Shown piece by piece: positions 7,145 through 13,908 of a stretch of 15,754 nucleotides of DNA. The position numbers were made by a program, and so were the translations under genes. Location of the stretch: the NCBI GenBank assembly GCA_902766915.1, contig CACXFN010000073.1, positions 1 to 15,754 of the forward strand. Direction: 5' to 3'. How positions within the stretch are numbered: position 1 is the stretch's first letter; each line of letters opens with the position of its first letter. Source of the DNA: an uncultured Eubacteriales bacterium (GTDB taxonomy: Bacteria; Bacillota; Clostridia; Peptostreptococcales; Anaerovoracaceae). A model generated the notes under the pieces. That model made no database searches, was not told the DNA's origin, and saw only the letters and a program-made list of their open reading frames with translations.

Positions 7145-8576
7145 TACCAACAACGACAGGGTTAATATAATTCCATCCAAGTCAGATGCCCACAGGGCCA
7201 TTATTTGTGCTGCCTTATCAAAGGTTTGTTCCGAAGATAAAGACTCATTCTTTAGATTGGAAAAGTATTTTGGAATAAAAATAGAAGAGACATCTGTTGA
7301 CATAGATGCAACCTGGGACTGCATGAAATCCTTGTTAAGTCCAACGGATGCATGGTTTATTCCTCTCCCATGTAGGGAAAGCGGCTCCACTCTTAGATTT
7401 ATTCTTCCGGTGATAGGGGCGCTAAGGGCCATTAACGCAATAGATAAACCTGCAATCTTTTTTCCTGAGGGGAGATTGTCGGAAAGACCGATTTCGCCTT
7501 TAAAGGAAGAACTTGAGCACCACGGTATGAGCATTAGAATAAAGGAGTCCTTTTCGCCAAAGGATGAAAGGATAAAAGTACCGAGTATAGAGGTTGAAGG
7601 AAGCCTTAAAAGTGGTGATTATTATTTACCTGGAAACGTGTCTTCTCAATACATTAGCGGACTCCTCTTTGCTCTTCCGCTCTTGGATGGAGATAGCAGA
7701 ATAATCATAAGTGGTGAGTTGGAATCTGTGGGATATGTGGAAATGACCATTCGAACCTTGTCCCAATTCGGCATCAAGATTAATAGTGTTCCCTGTACTA
7801 TCGATACCGATAATGAAAGGGAAATCAACCAAAAAGGTGGCATTTCATATTGCGTTCTCGGAAATCAACGCTATATACATAATGGTGAATATGTTGTTGA
7901 GGGGGATTGGTCAAACGCCGCATTCTGGTTAGCTGCCGGACTGATGGGTGAAAGGGCAATAACCGTCTCGGGACTCAATTTAGATTCAGCCCAAGGCGAT
8001 AAAAAAATACTGGATATAATCAATTCCTTCGGAGGAATTATCACAATCAACGAACAAGAGATAAAGGAACAAAAGATCAACGAACAAAAGATAAAGGAAT
8101 CAGAGGTAGGAACAGGTTTAAAAGATGTGACAGCGCATCCGACCAAAGAGAAACTTAAAGGTATCACCATTGATGCACGTGATATACCGGATTTGGTTCC
8201 TGTAATTGCATTGATTGCAACTCAGGCCTTTGGTGAAACCAGGATAATAAATGCGGGACGACTTCGCATCAAAGAAAGCGACAGACTAAACTCCATTGCG
8301 ACAACCCTAAAAACTCTTGGTGCAGATATAGAAGAATTGGAAGACTCTTTGGTGATTAAGGGAGATAATCAAAGGCTTAGAGGCGGCGCTGTGGATAGTT
8401 TCGGAGACCATCGAATTGCTATGATGGCCGCAGTAGCCTCCCTGGTGTGCAGTGAAAATATTGTTTTAACAGGAAGTGTTGCGGTGAAGAAATCCTATCC
8501 CCGTTTCTTTGAAGAATTAGGTGCACTTAAGCTGGATTCAAAGATAGATAAAGATAGAGAGTATAGCAGCAAGTAG
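7128..8576 (+). CDS. aroA: 3-phosphoshikimate 1-carboxyvinyltransferase (EPSP synthase)
   Basis: AroA joins shikimate-3-phosphate and PEP to give EPSP. Motifs are SKSDAHR near the N-terminus, ESGSTLRF, EGDWSNAAFWLAAG, IPDLVP, LRIKESDRL and FGDHRIAMM. I chose ATG 7128 because GAGGA at 7114-7118 is nine bases upstream; TTG at 7125 is a one-codon-longer alternative and an in-frame stop at 7110-7112 rules out anything further. The N-terminus is odd: before the SKS motif there is an Asn/Thr-rich stretch where the family normally has a first beta strand, and IIPSKS appears one residue short of the usual P-x-SKS. At 482 residues it is longer than the usual 420-440, mainly through a charged insertion around a 30-bp duplication. 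The catalytic motifs are intact, so I expect an active enzyme. Confidence 0.93.
   Translation: MSCTNNTNNDRVNIIPSKSDAHRAIICAALSKVCSEDKDSFFRLEKYFGIKIEETSVDIDATWDCMKSLLSPTDAWFIPLPCRESGSTLRFILPVIGALRAINAIDKPAIFFPEGRLSERPISPLKEELEHHGMSIRIKESFSPKDERIKVPSIEVEGSLKSGDYYLPGNVSSQYISGLLFALPLLDGDSRIIISGELESVGYVEMTIRTLSQFGIKINSVPCTIDTDNEREINQKGGISYCVLGNQRYIHNGEYVVEGDWSNAAFWLAAGLMGERAITVSGLNLDSAQGDKKILDIINSFGGIITINEQEIKEQKINEQKIKESEVGTGLKDVTAHPTKEKLKGITIDARDIPDLVPVIALIATQAFGETRIINAGRLRIKESDRLNSIATTLKTLGADIEELEDSLVIKGDNQRLRGGAVDSFGDHRIAMMAAVASLVCSENIVLTGSVAVKKSYPRFFEELGALKLDSKIDKDREYSSK
8046..8105 (+). repeat. 2 x 30-bp (4 x 15-bp) in-frame tandem repeat in aroA
   Basis: Two 30-base units at 8046 and 8076 differ at only a few bases and encode INEQEIKEQK and INEQKIKESE. 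Each unit is itself two diverged 15-base halves. The array is in a surface-loop position between SFGGIITIN and the conserved segment leading to IPDLVP. Confidence 0.88.
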
Positions 8577-8612
8577 CATAACAATTGTTTTAATAAAATA
8601 TAGGAGCGAGTT

Positions 8613-9653
8613 ATGTCATCAACATTTGGTACAAATCTAAAGATAAGCATTTTTGGTCAGTCCCATTCCGATTCCATCGGAGTAGTTGTGGATGGTTTTC
8701 CGGCAGGATTCGAAATCGATATGGAGGAACTCCAGGAATTTATGAATCGCCGTGCGCCGGGGAAATCAAAGAATTCCACCAAAAGAGTAGAAAGGGATAA
8801 ACCTGAGTTTTTAAGCGGATTGGTGGATGACATAACCTGCGGTGCACCATTATCGGCAGTAATAAAAAATCAGGATGTACGGTCCCAGGACTATAAGGAA
8901 ATTGAAGAAGTCCCTCGGCCGGGACATGCGGACTTAACCGCCCGAGTTAAATACTTTGGCTCCGAGGATTATAGAGGGGGAGGTCATTTTTCCGGCAGGC
9001 TCACAGCGCCTCTCTGTATAGCCGGCGGAATTGCAATCCAAATGCTTAGAGAAGAAGGAATAGAAATAAAGACCAGAATAGTTGAAATCGGTGGCACTAA
9101 GCTAAAAGGATCAGAAGAGACACGACAAAAGAAGATGGACGATATTATTGCTGCTGTAAAAAAAGAAGGGGACTCTGTTGGTGGTATTGTGGAATGTGTT
9201 ATATCAGGAGTTCCTGCAGGCTTGGGGCATCCCATGTTTGATGGAATTGAAAACCGTATATCTCAAGGGATTTTTGGAATCCCTGCCATCAAGGGAATTG
9301 AGTTTGGTGCGGGATTTGATGCTGCCCGCATGAAGGGAAGCGAAAACAACGACGAATACATCCGAGATAAAGAAGCCTCTTCCTTAGATGCAGAATTGGA
9401 TTCATGGATTACAACCAAGTCAAATAATGCTGGCGGCATCTTAGGTGGCATAACAAACGGACAAGATATCGTTTTCCGAATTGCAGTTAAACCAACGCCT
9501 TCCATCGCTAAGGAACAAAACTCCGTTAATTACAATACCGGGGAAGAAGTGAAGCTAAAGGTGAAAGGACGTCATGATCCTTGTATAGTTCCCCGTGTGC
9601 TCCCTTGTGTCGAGGCTGTCGCAGCAATAGCTATTTTGGATTACATGCTATAG
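8613..9653 (+). CDS. aroC: Chorismate synthase
   Basis: AroC eliminates phosphate from EPSP to make chorismate and needs reduced FMN. The first family signature reads FGQSHSDSIGVVVDGFPAG with the conserved His18; Gln replaces the common Glu, and Ser the common Gly after the His. Further motifs are RRAPGK, PRPGHAD, RGGGHFSGRLTAP and, near the C-terminus, GRHDPCIVPRVLPCVEA. The 346-residue length is near the usual range. AGGAG sits a suitable distance before the ATG, 36 bases after aroA. The Clostridia-type GGGHFSGR wording of the second signature supports the taxonomic guess. Confidence 0.96.
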   Translation: MSSTFGTNLKISIFGQSHSDSIGVVVDGFPAGFEIDMEELQEFMNRRAPGKSKNSTKRVERDKPEFLSGLVDDITCGAPLSAVIKNQDVRSQDYKEIEEVPRPGHADLTARVKYFGSEDYRGGGHFSGRLTAPLCIAGGIAIQMLREEGIEIKTRIVEIGGTKLKGSEETRQKKMDDIIAAVKKEGDSVGGIVECVISGVPAGLGHPMFDGIENRISQGIFGIPAIKGIEFGAGFDAARMKGSENNDEYIRDKEASSLDAELDSWITTKSNNAGGILGGITNGQDIVFRIAVKPTPSIAKEQNSVNYNTGEEVKLKVKGRHDPCIVPRVLPCVEAVAAIAILDYML

Positions 9654-9688
9654 ACGAAGGGGTAATGTTATCCGGAAAGGTTTGAAAA

Positions 9689-9958
9689 ATGACATTAAAA
9701 GAATTGAGAAATCAAATAGATGAAATAGATGCCAATATGATAAAACTACTGGAAGCGCGTCTTAGGATTGCTGAAAAAATCGCTGAGATAAAAGTCGAGG
9801 AAGGACTGCCAATAGAAAACCCTGAGAGGGAGGCAGAGCTTCTTGATGGAATTGAGAAGAATTCCAGTAAGGACTTGGCCATATTCAATAGATCGGTTTA
9901 TGAAAAGATATTATCAGTCAGCAAAGAACATCAAGGAAGAATAATAGAGAAAGAATAA
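9689..9958 (+). CDS. Chorismate mutase, AroQ class (monofunctional)
   Basis: The enzyme rearranges chorismate to prephenate, feeding TyrA from the same operon. The 89 residues form the all-helical AroQ-type fold. Aligned by eye with the E. coli P-protein mutase domain, Arg7, Arg24, Lys35, Arg47, Glu48, Ser78 and Gln82 fall on the active-site positions; the Asp48 position is Asn44. No prephenate dehydratase or DAHP synthase domain is attached. GGAAAGG at 9674-9680 is eight bases before the ATG. It may work as a complex with the DAHP synthase, as in some bacteria, but that is only an analogy. Confidence 0.92.
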   Translation: MTLKELRNQIDEIDANMIKLLEARLRIAEKIAEIKVEEGLPIENPEREAELLDGIEKNSSKDLAIFNRSVYEKILSVSKEHQGRIIEKE

Positions 9959-9970
9959 TAAAGAATAATA
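9951..9970 (+). repeat. 2 x 10-bp tandem repeat across the chorismate mutase stop codon
   Basis: AAGAATAATA occurs twice in direct succession. The first copy contains the TAA stop of the chorismate mutase gene (9956-9958), and the second fills the gap before the ribosome site of aroQ. Confidence 0.75.
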
Positions 9971-9983
9971 ATGAGGTGAGACT

Positions 9984-10490
9984 GTGAAAATACTTGTTAT
10001 CAATGGACCTAATATAAATATGTTGGGTGTTAGGGAACCGGAGTTTTATGGATATGAAACCTATGATGATTTGGTTGAAATGATCAGGGAAAAGGGAAGA
10101 GAAATCTCCGAGCGAAAATTCAATGAAGGAAAAAAAGATATAAAGAGCAAGATTTTCCTCAGTTTCTTCCAATCAAATCATGAGGGGGAATTGGTGGATA
10201 CGATTCAGAAAGCCAGAGGAGAATATGATGGTATCATTATTAATCCAGCAGCATACACTCATACCAGCATAGCCATACTTGATGCCCTTCAGGCGGTTGA
10301 TATACCGGCAATTGAAGTTCATATTTCGGATTTAAATGCCAGAGAGGAATACCGTCAGATTTCATATGTTCGTGAAGCATGCGAGGCATGCATCATGGGA
10401 CAAGGCCTGGAAGGATACTGCTACGCATTGGAATTGTTGAGCAACATAATTGAAGAAGATAGAACCAGTGAAGATAGTACCCAAGAGTAG
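9984..10490 (+). CDS. aroQ: Type II 3-dehydroquinate dehydratase
   Basis: This dehydratase removes water from 3-dehydroquinate to form 3-dehydroshikimate, the third shikimate step. The sequence opens with KILVINGPNINMLGVREPE and catalytic Tyr22, then has QSNHEG (His66), NPAAYTHTS (Asn87), EVHIS (His113) and REEYR (Arg120), all expected active-site elements. It has 168 residues against about 145 for the family. The surplus is mostly a charged insertion of around 12 residues between Tyr22 and the QSNHEG motif, plus an acidic tail. The usual SN after EVHI is SD here. The start is GTG with GAGGTGAG just upstream; the protein aligns from this residue. It is the last gene of the aromatic operon. 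Confidence 0.94.
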   Translation: MKILVINGPNINMLGVREPEFYGYETYDDLVEMIREKGREISERKFNEGKKDIKSKIFLSFFQSNHEGELVDTIQKARGEYDGIIINPAAYTHTSIAILDALQAVDIPAIEVHISDLNAREEYRQISYVREACEACIMGQGLEGYCYALELLSNIIEEDRTSEDSTQE

Positions 10491-10494
10491 AGCG

Positions 10495-10558
10495 TAGATA
10501 GATTTAGGCATAGATGGATTTGGTCATAGGTAGATGTGGTCATAGATAGATTTGGGAA
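10495..10558 (+). repeat. 4 x 16-bp intergenic tandem repeat
   Basis: Four contiguous 16-base units start at 10495, 10511, 10527 and 10543, each beginning TAG and carrying a (T/G)AGAT-type core ending in CA or AA. They fill the gap after the aroQ stop codon. The units are imperfect and have no spacers. Confidence 0.88.
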
Positions 10559-10580
10559 TGGTGCCTGAAATGGTGCCTTA
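10557..10580 (+). repeat. 2 x 12-bp direct repeat upstream of the DUF2130 promoter
   Basis: AATGGTGCCTGA (10557-10568) is followed at once by AATGGTGCCTTA (10569-10580), one base different. It joins the 16-bp array to the extended -10 element. Confidence 0.8.
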
Positions 10581-10589
10581 TGGTATAAT
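10581..10589 (+). promoter_or_regulatory. Extended -10 promoter that should give a leaderless mRNA
   Basis: TGGTATAAT matches the extended -10 consensus TGnTATAAT at every fixed base. No -35 hexamer is recognisable at the proper distance, which extended -10 promoters tolerate. Counting the last T as -7 puts +1 at 10596, the A of the DUF2130 start codon. No Shine-Dalgarno sequence precedes that ATG. Confidence 0.65.
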
Positions 10590-10595
10590 AACTCC

Positions 10596-11894
10596 ATGAA
10601 TATGAATGAAATTAAATGCCCCCATTGCGGGAAGGTGTTTCAGGTAGATGAAACAGGATATGCAAATATACTGAGGCAGGTTAGAGATGAAATATTCCAA
10701 AAGGAAGTTGAAGTTAACCGAGCCCAGCTTGAACGTGAGAAAAAAGCTGAGCTCAAGCTGGTGAAGGCGGAGGCGGAGAGAGAAAAGGAAAAGGCTCTTT
10801 CCGATGCTGCGGAAGAACTACATAAGCTTCTTTCCTCAAGGGAAAAGAAAATCGCCGAACTGGAAGGAAAAATAAAAGCCGGTGAAAGCGATAAGCAACT
10901 GGCTATTGTAAATGCAGTAAATGAAAAAGAAAAAGAAATAGCAGAGCAGGAAAAGAAAATCGATTCCCTTAGGGGAAAGATTGAACTGGGGAAAAAGGAG
11001 AGCCAGTTGGAGCTGAAGGCTTTAACGGAACAGTATGAAGCCCAGCTAAAAAACAAGGAAGAACAATACGAGGCTCAGCTAAGGATAAAGGACGAGCAGG
11101 TGGAATATTATAAGGATTTCAAAACTCGTCAATCAACTAAGATGCTGGGAGAGAGCCTGGAGCAGCATTGTGAAATAGAATTTAATAAACTTCGTGCCAC
11201 GGGATTCAGAAACGCATATTTTGAAAAAGACAATGAAGCAAAAGAAGGGACTAAAGGGGACTATATTTATCGTGAGTCCACAGATGACGGTATAGAAGTT
11301 GTTTCCATCATGTTTGAAATGAAAAATGAGATGGACACAACTGCAACAAAGCATAAGAACGAAGACTTTTTAGATAAACTTGATAAAGATCGTAAAAAGA
11401 AAAACTGCGAATATGCGGTTTTGGTATCATTGCTTGAGGCAGATAGCGATCTATACAATTCCGGAATAGTGGATATGTCACATCGTTACGAAAAGATGTA
11501 TGTGGTGAGACCCCAGTTCTTCATTCCGATTATTACCCTTCTTAGAAATGCAGCCATGAACAGCGTAAATGCCAGGCGTGCTCTGGAGGTGGCCAGACAG
11601 CAGGACATAGATGTAACCAATTTCGAAGAAAAGATGAAAAAATTCCAAGAGGGCTTCGGAAAGAATTACATGGCTGCCAGCAAGAAATTCGATGAGGCTA
11701 TAAGCGAGATCGATAAGACTATCGAGCATTTGGAGAAAGTAAAGAAGGCACTCCTTGCTTCAGGAAACAATTTGCGTTTGGCAAACGATAGGGCTCAGGG
11801 TTTAAGTATAAAAAAACTCACCAGAGGAAATCCCACCATGAAAGCCAAATTTGCCGAAGCAAATAATAATGGTAAGGATGATATTGAAGAGTAA
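10596..11894 (+). CDS. DUF2130 family coiled-coil protein with possible PD-(D/E)XK nuclease-like core
   Basis: This conserved bacterial family has no established function that I know of. The N-terminus has a CPHC pair (KCPHCGKVF, residues 7-15), like half of a zinc ribbon. Residues about 25-180 are a long, highly charged coiled coil, including an 11-residue duplication EQYEAQL.... The conserved C-terminal core has GDYIY (Asp222), FEMKNE (Glu241, Lys243), [17 protein letters not shown] and [10 protein letters not shown]. The spacing of Asp and E-x-K resembles a PD-(D/E)XK nuclease, and the coiled coil plus such a core recalls RmuC; this is inference. A second short helical region ends the protein. 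Start ATG 10596 coincides with the predicted transcription start; ATG 10602 is an alternative. The metallophosphoesterase gene follows after seven bases. Confidence 0.9.
   Translation: MNMNEIKCPHCGKVFQVDETGYANILRQVRDEIFQKEVEVNRAQLEREKKAELKLVKAEAEREKEKALSDAAEELHKLLSSREKKIAELEGKIKAGESDKQLAIVNAVNEKEKEIAEQEKKIDSLRGKIELGKKESQLELKALTEQYEAQLKNKEEQYEAQLRIKDEQVEYYKDFKTRQSTKMLGESLEQHCEIEFNKLRATGFRNAYFEKDNEAKEGTKGDYIYRESTDDGIEVVSIMFEMKNEMDTTATKHKNEDFLDKLDKDRKKKNCEYAVLVSLLEADSDLYNSGIVDMSHRYEKMYVVRPQFFIPIITLLRNAAMNSVNARRALEVARQQDIDVTNFEEKMKKFQEGFGKNYMAASKKFDEAISEIDKTIEHLEKVKKALLASGNNLRLANDRAQGLSIKKLTRGNPTMKAKFAEANNNGKDDIEE
11028..11093 (+). repeat. 2 x 33-bp in-frame duplication in the DUF2130 coiled coil
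   Basis: Two 33-base units encode [11 protein letters not shown] and [11 protein letters not shown]. An 11-residue period suits a coiled coil (hendecad, three turns), so the duplication would lengthen the rod without breaking its register. Confidence 0.75.
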
Positions 11895-11901
11895 ATAACT
11901 A

Positions 11902-12600
11902 ATGAGCATATATGCGATTGGGGACGTGCATTTGTCCCTGGATGAAAGAATAGAGAAACCCATGGATGTCTTTGGCCCCAGATGGGCCAACCATGCGGAG
12001 AGACTTCGCGAGAATTGGTTGGAAACCGTGGGAGAAGAAGATATTGTTATTATATGTGGGGATATTTCCTGGGGGCTGAGGCTGGATGAAGCCATGGCAG
12101 ACCTCCTGTTTTTGGATGCCCTGCCGGGGATCAAAATAATTACGAAGGGAAATCACGATCTTTGGTGGAACTCCGTGAGTAAACTGAATAAGATTAGCGA
12201 CAGGATGACATTCCTTCAGAATAAAGCATATTTGCTGGATGAGGGTACGGCCATTTGTGGAACCAGAGGATGGATCTGTCCCGGAACGGAAGGCTTTGAT
12301 GAGCATGATCGAAAGATTTACGACCGTGAAATCCTAAGACTAAGGATGTCGCTGGACGACGCCGTTTCGCAGGGGGCAAGGGAAATAATCGCAGCGCTTC
12401 ATTATCCTCCCAGCAATGACAAATTTGAGGCATCAGGATTCACAAATACATTGGAGGAATATGGGGTAAAGACCTGCATCTACGGTCATCTCCACAGTAA
12501 GGACGCCTTTAAAAATGGGTATAAGGGAATATGGAATGGCGTTGATTACAAACTGGTTTCTTTGGACTATGTTGAGGCAAAACCGGTTTTGATTAAATAA
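11902..12600 (+). CDS. Metallophosphoesterase (calcineurin-like)
   Basis: The protein is a cytoplasmic phosphoesterase of the calcineurin-like superfamily, with all five metal-binding blocks in order: GDVH (Asp8, His10), GDISWG (Asp54), GNHD (Asn84, His85, Asp86), LHYPP (His167) and GHLH (His196, His198). There is no signal peptide or membrane segment. The 232-residue length is normal for this conserved bacterial subgroup, whose substrate is not known to me. It starts seven bases after the DUF2130 stop with no clear ribosome site, which suggests translation coupled to the upstream gene. The adjacency to DUF2130 hints at a shared job, perhaps on nucleic acid ends or nucleotides, but the active-site motifs alone do not tell. 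Confidence 0.92.
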   Translation: MSIYAIGDVHLSLDERIEKPMDVFGPRWANHAERLRENWLETVGEEDIVIICGDISWGLRLDEAMADLLFLDALPGIKIITKGNHDLWWNSVSKLNKISDRMTFLQNKAYLLDEGTAICGTRGWICPGTEGFDEHDRKIYDREILRLRMSLDDAVSQGAREIIAALHYPPSNDKFEASGFTNTLEEYGVKTCIYGHLHSKDAFKNGYKGIWNGVDYKLVSLDYVEAKPVLIK

Positions 12601-12623
12601 ATTTAAGGACGAGGAGAAAAGCA

Positions 12624-13859
12624 ATGGACAAAAGAAGAGCGATACTAATTATATTAGATAGCATGGGTATAGGTGATTTGGCCGATGCCGCAAACTATGG
12701 AGATAAAGGCTCCGATACTCTTGGTCACATCGTCAATTGGTTCGATGAACACCAGGGTGAAAAGAGCGAGAAATATGAAGACTCTCTGGTTCCTCCCTTT
12801 GAAATCCCTGAACTGTCCAAACTGGGTCTGGGTAATATCGGAGGAGGGGAATTCGGAGGCGATAGATTTGCGGTAGAACATCCTGAAGGAGCTTACGGAA
12901 AGCTTAGAGAATTATCAAAGGGTAAGGACACCATAACAGGACATTGGGAAATCTGTGGAATAGAAACTCCTACACCTTTTAAAACCTATCCGGATGGATT
13001 TCCCGAGGAATTCATAAAGACCTTTGAGGAGAAGATTGGAATAGAGGTGCTTGGCAATTATCCTGAATCGGGAACAGTTATTATTGATAATCTGGGACCT
13101 GAGCATGAGGCCACCGGGAAACCCATCGTTTATACATCCAGTGATAGCGTATTCCAAATAGCTGCAAATACAGCAGTGATTCCATTGGAAAAACTCTACT
13201 GGATGTGTGAAACCGCCAGGGAACTTCTCCAAGGCGAGTGGGCCTGCGGAAGAGTAATTGCAAGACCTTATATCATAAACGAAAAGGGTGAGAGAGAGAG
13301 AACCAGCGATCGTCATGACTATGCGGTTAGCCCACCTGAGGAGACGCTACTGGACAAGGTTAAGGCTGCAGGAAAGACAGTATACTGCGTCGGCAAAATA
13401 AACGATATCTTTAATGGATGTGGCGTTACGGATACTGTACATACAGACGATAATATGGACGGTGTGGATAAAACACTGGAAGCAATGAATCAGGTGGAGG
13501 AAGGATTCATTTTCACCAACCTGGTTGACTTTGACTCCAAATATGGACATCGTCGTGATCCTGAGGGATATGGAAGAGCCATCATGGAATTCGACAACAG
13601 ATTACCTGAATTAAAGGCAGCAATGAGACCAGGGGACATCCTGATTCTAACTGCAGACCACGGTAATGATCCTACCTGGAGTGGTTTTGATCATACCAGG
13701 GAGCACATACCATGTGTATTCTATGGAAATCCAATCAAGGCGGGAGTTGAATTCAAGACACCTGAAACTTTTGCAAATATAGGTGCAACTATTGCGGATT
13801 ACCTGGGAGCGGAGAAACTGAGCATTGGTGAAAGCATGCTGGAAGAAATCAGCAAATAA
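12624..13859 (+). CDS. deoB: Phosphopentomutase
   Basis: DeoB interconverts ribose- or deoxyribose-1-phosphate and the 5-phosphate, linking nucleoside breakdown to central metabolism. It belongs to the alkaline phosphatase superfamily. Visible are the metal-binding Asp12 in ILDSMGIGD, the phosphorylated Thr103 in GKDTITGHWE (equivalent to Thr85 of the Bacillus cereus enzyme), YTSSDSVFQIAA, GRVIARPY, NLVDFDSKYGHRRDP, TADHGNDPT and DHTREHIP. At 411 residues it is somewhat longer than the usual 390, owing to charged extra residues around 41-58 and 73-90. GAGGAG lies before the ATG, 23 bases after the phosphoesterase gene. The phosphorylase that supplies its substrate is the next gene. Confidence 0.96.
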   Translation: MDKRRAILIILDSMGIGDLADAANYGDKGSDTLGHIVNWFDEHQGEKSEKYEDSLVPPFEIPELSKLGLGNIGGGEFGGDRFAVEHPEGAYGKLRELSKGKDTITGHWEICGIETPTPFKTYPDGFPEEFIKTFEEKIGIEVLGNYPESGTVIIDNLGPEHEATGKPIVYTSSDSVFQIAANTAVIPLEKLYWMCETARELLQGEWACGRVIARPYIINEKGERERTSDRHDYAVSPPEETLLDKVKAAGKTVYCVGKINDIFNGCGVTDTVHTDDNMDGVDKTLEAMNQVEEGFIFTNLVDFDSKYGHRRDPEGYGRAIMEFDNRLPELKAAMRPGDILILTADHGNDPTWSGFDHTREHIPCVFYGNPIKAGVEFKTPETFANIGATIADYLGAEKLSIGESMLEEISK

Positions 13860-13860
13860 C

Positions 13861-13882
13861 TATAGATAAAATATAGATAGAA
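13861..13882 (+). repeat. 2 x 11-bp intergenic tandem repeat
   Basis: TATAGATAAAA and TATAGATAGAA stand head to tail between deoB and the phosphorylase gene. The unit contains -10-like TATAGAT, but I see no accompanying -35, so I do not call a promoter. Confidence 0.65.
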
Positions 13883-13908
13883 TAAAAAGGAATCAAAAGG
13901 AGAATCCT

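Noticed and set aside
6857..7534. A 225-codon minus-strand open frame across the aroB-aroA junction
   Set aside because: It lies fully antisense to two clear genes, with conserved motifs on the + strand; its length is explained by codon composition.
8613..8680. GQSHS in place of GESHG in AroC as a sign of an inactive enzyme
   Set aside because: The catalytic-region His is present, all other signatures are intact, and Gln at this place is, to my knowledge, found in Clostridia chorismate synthases.
10495..10558. The 16-bp repeats as a CRISPR array
   Set aside because: Units are contiguous with no spacers, too short, and no cas gene is near.
10640..11056. A 138-codon minus-strand open frame rich in Ser and Phe
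   Set aside because: It is the complement of the Lys/Glu-rich coiled coil of the DUF2130 gene, which gives artificial Ser/Phe open frames.
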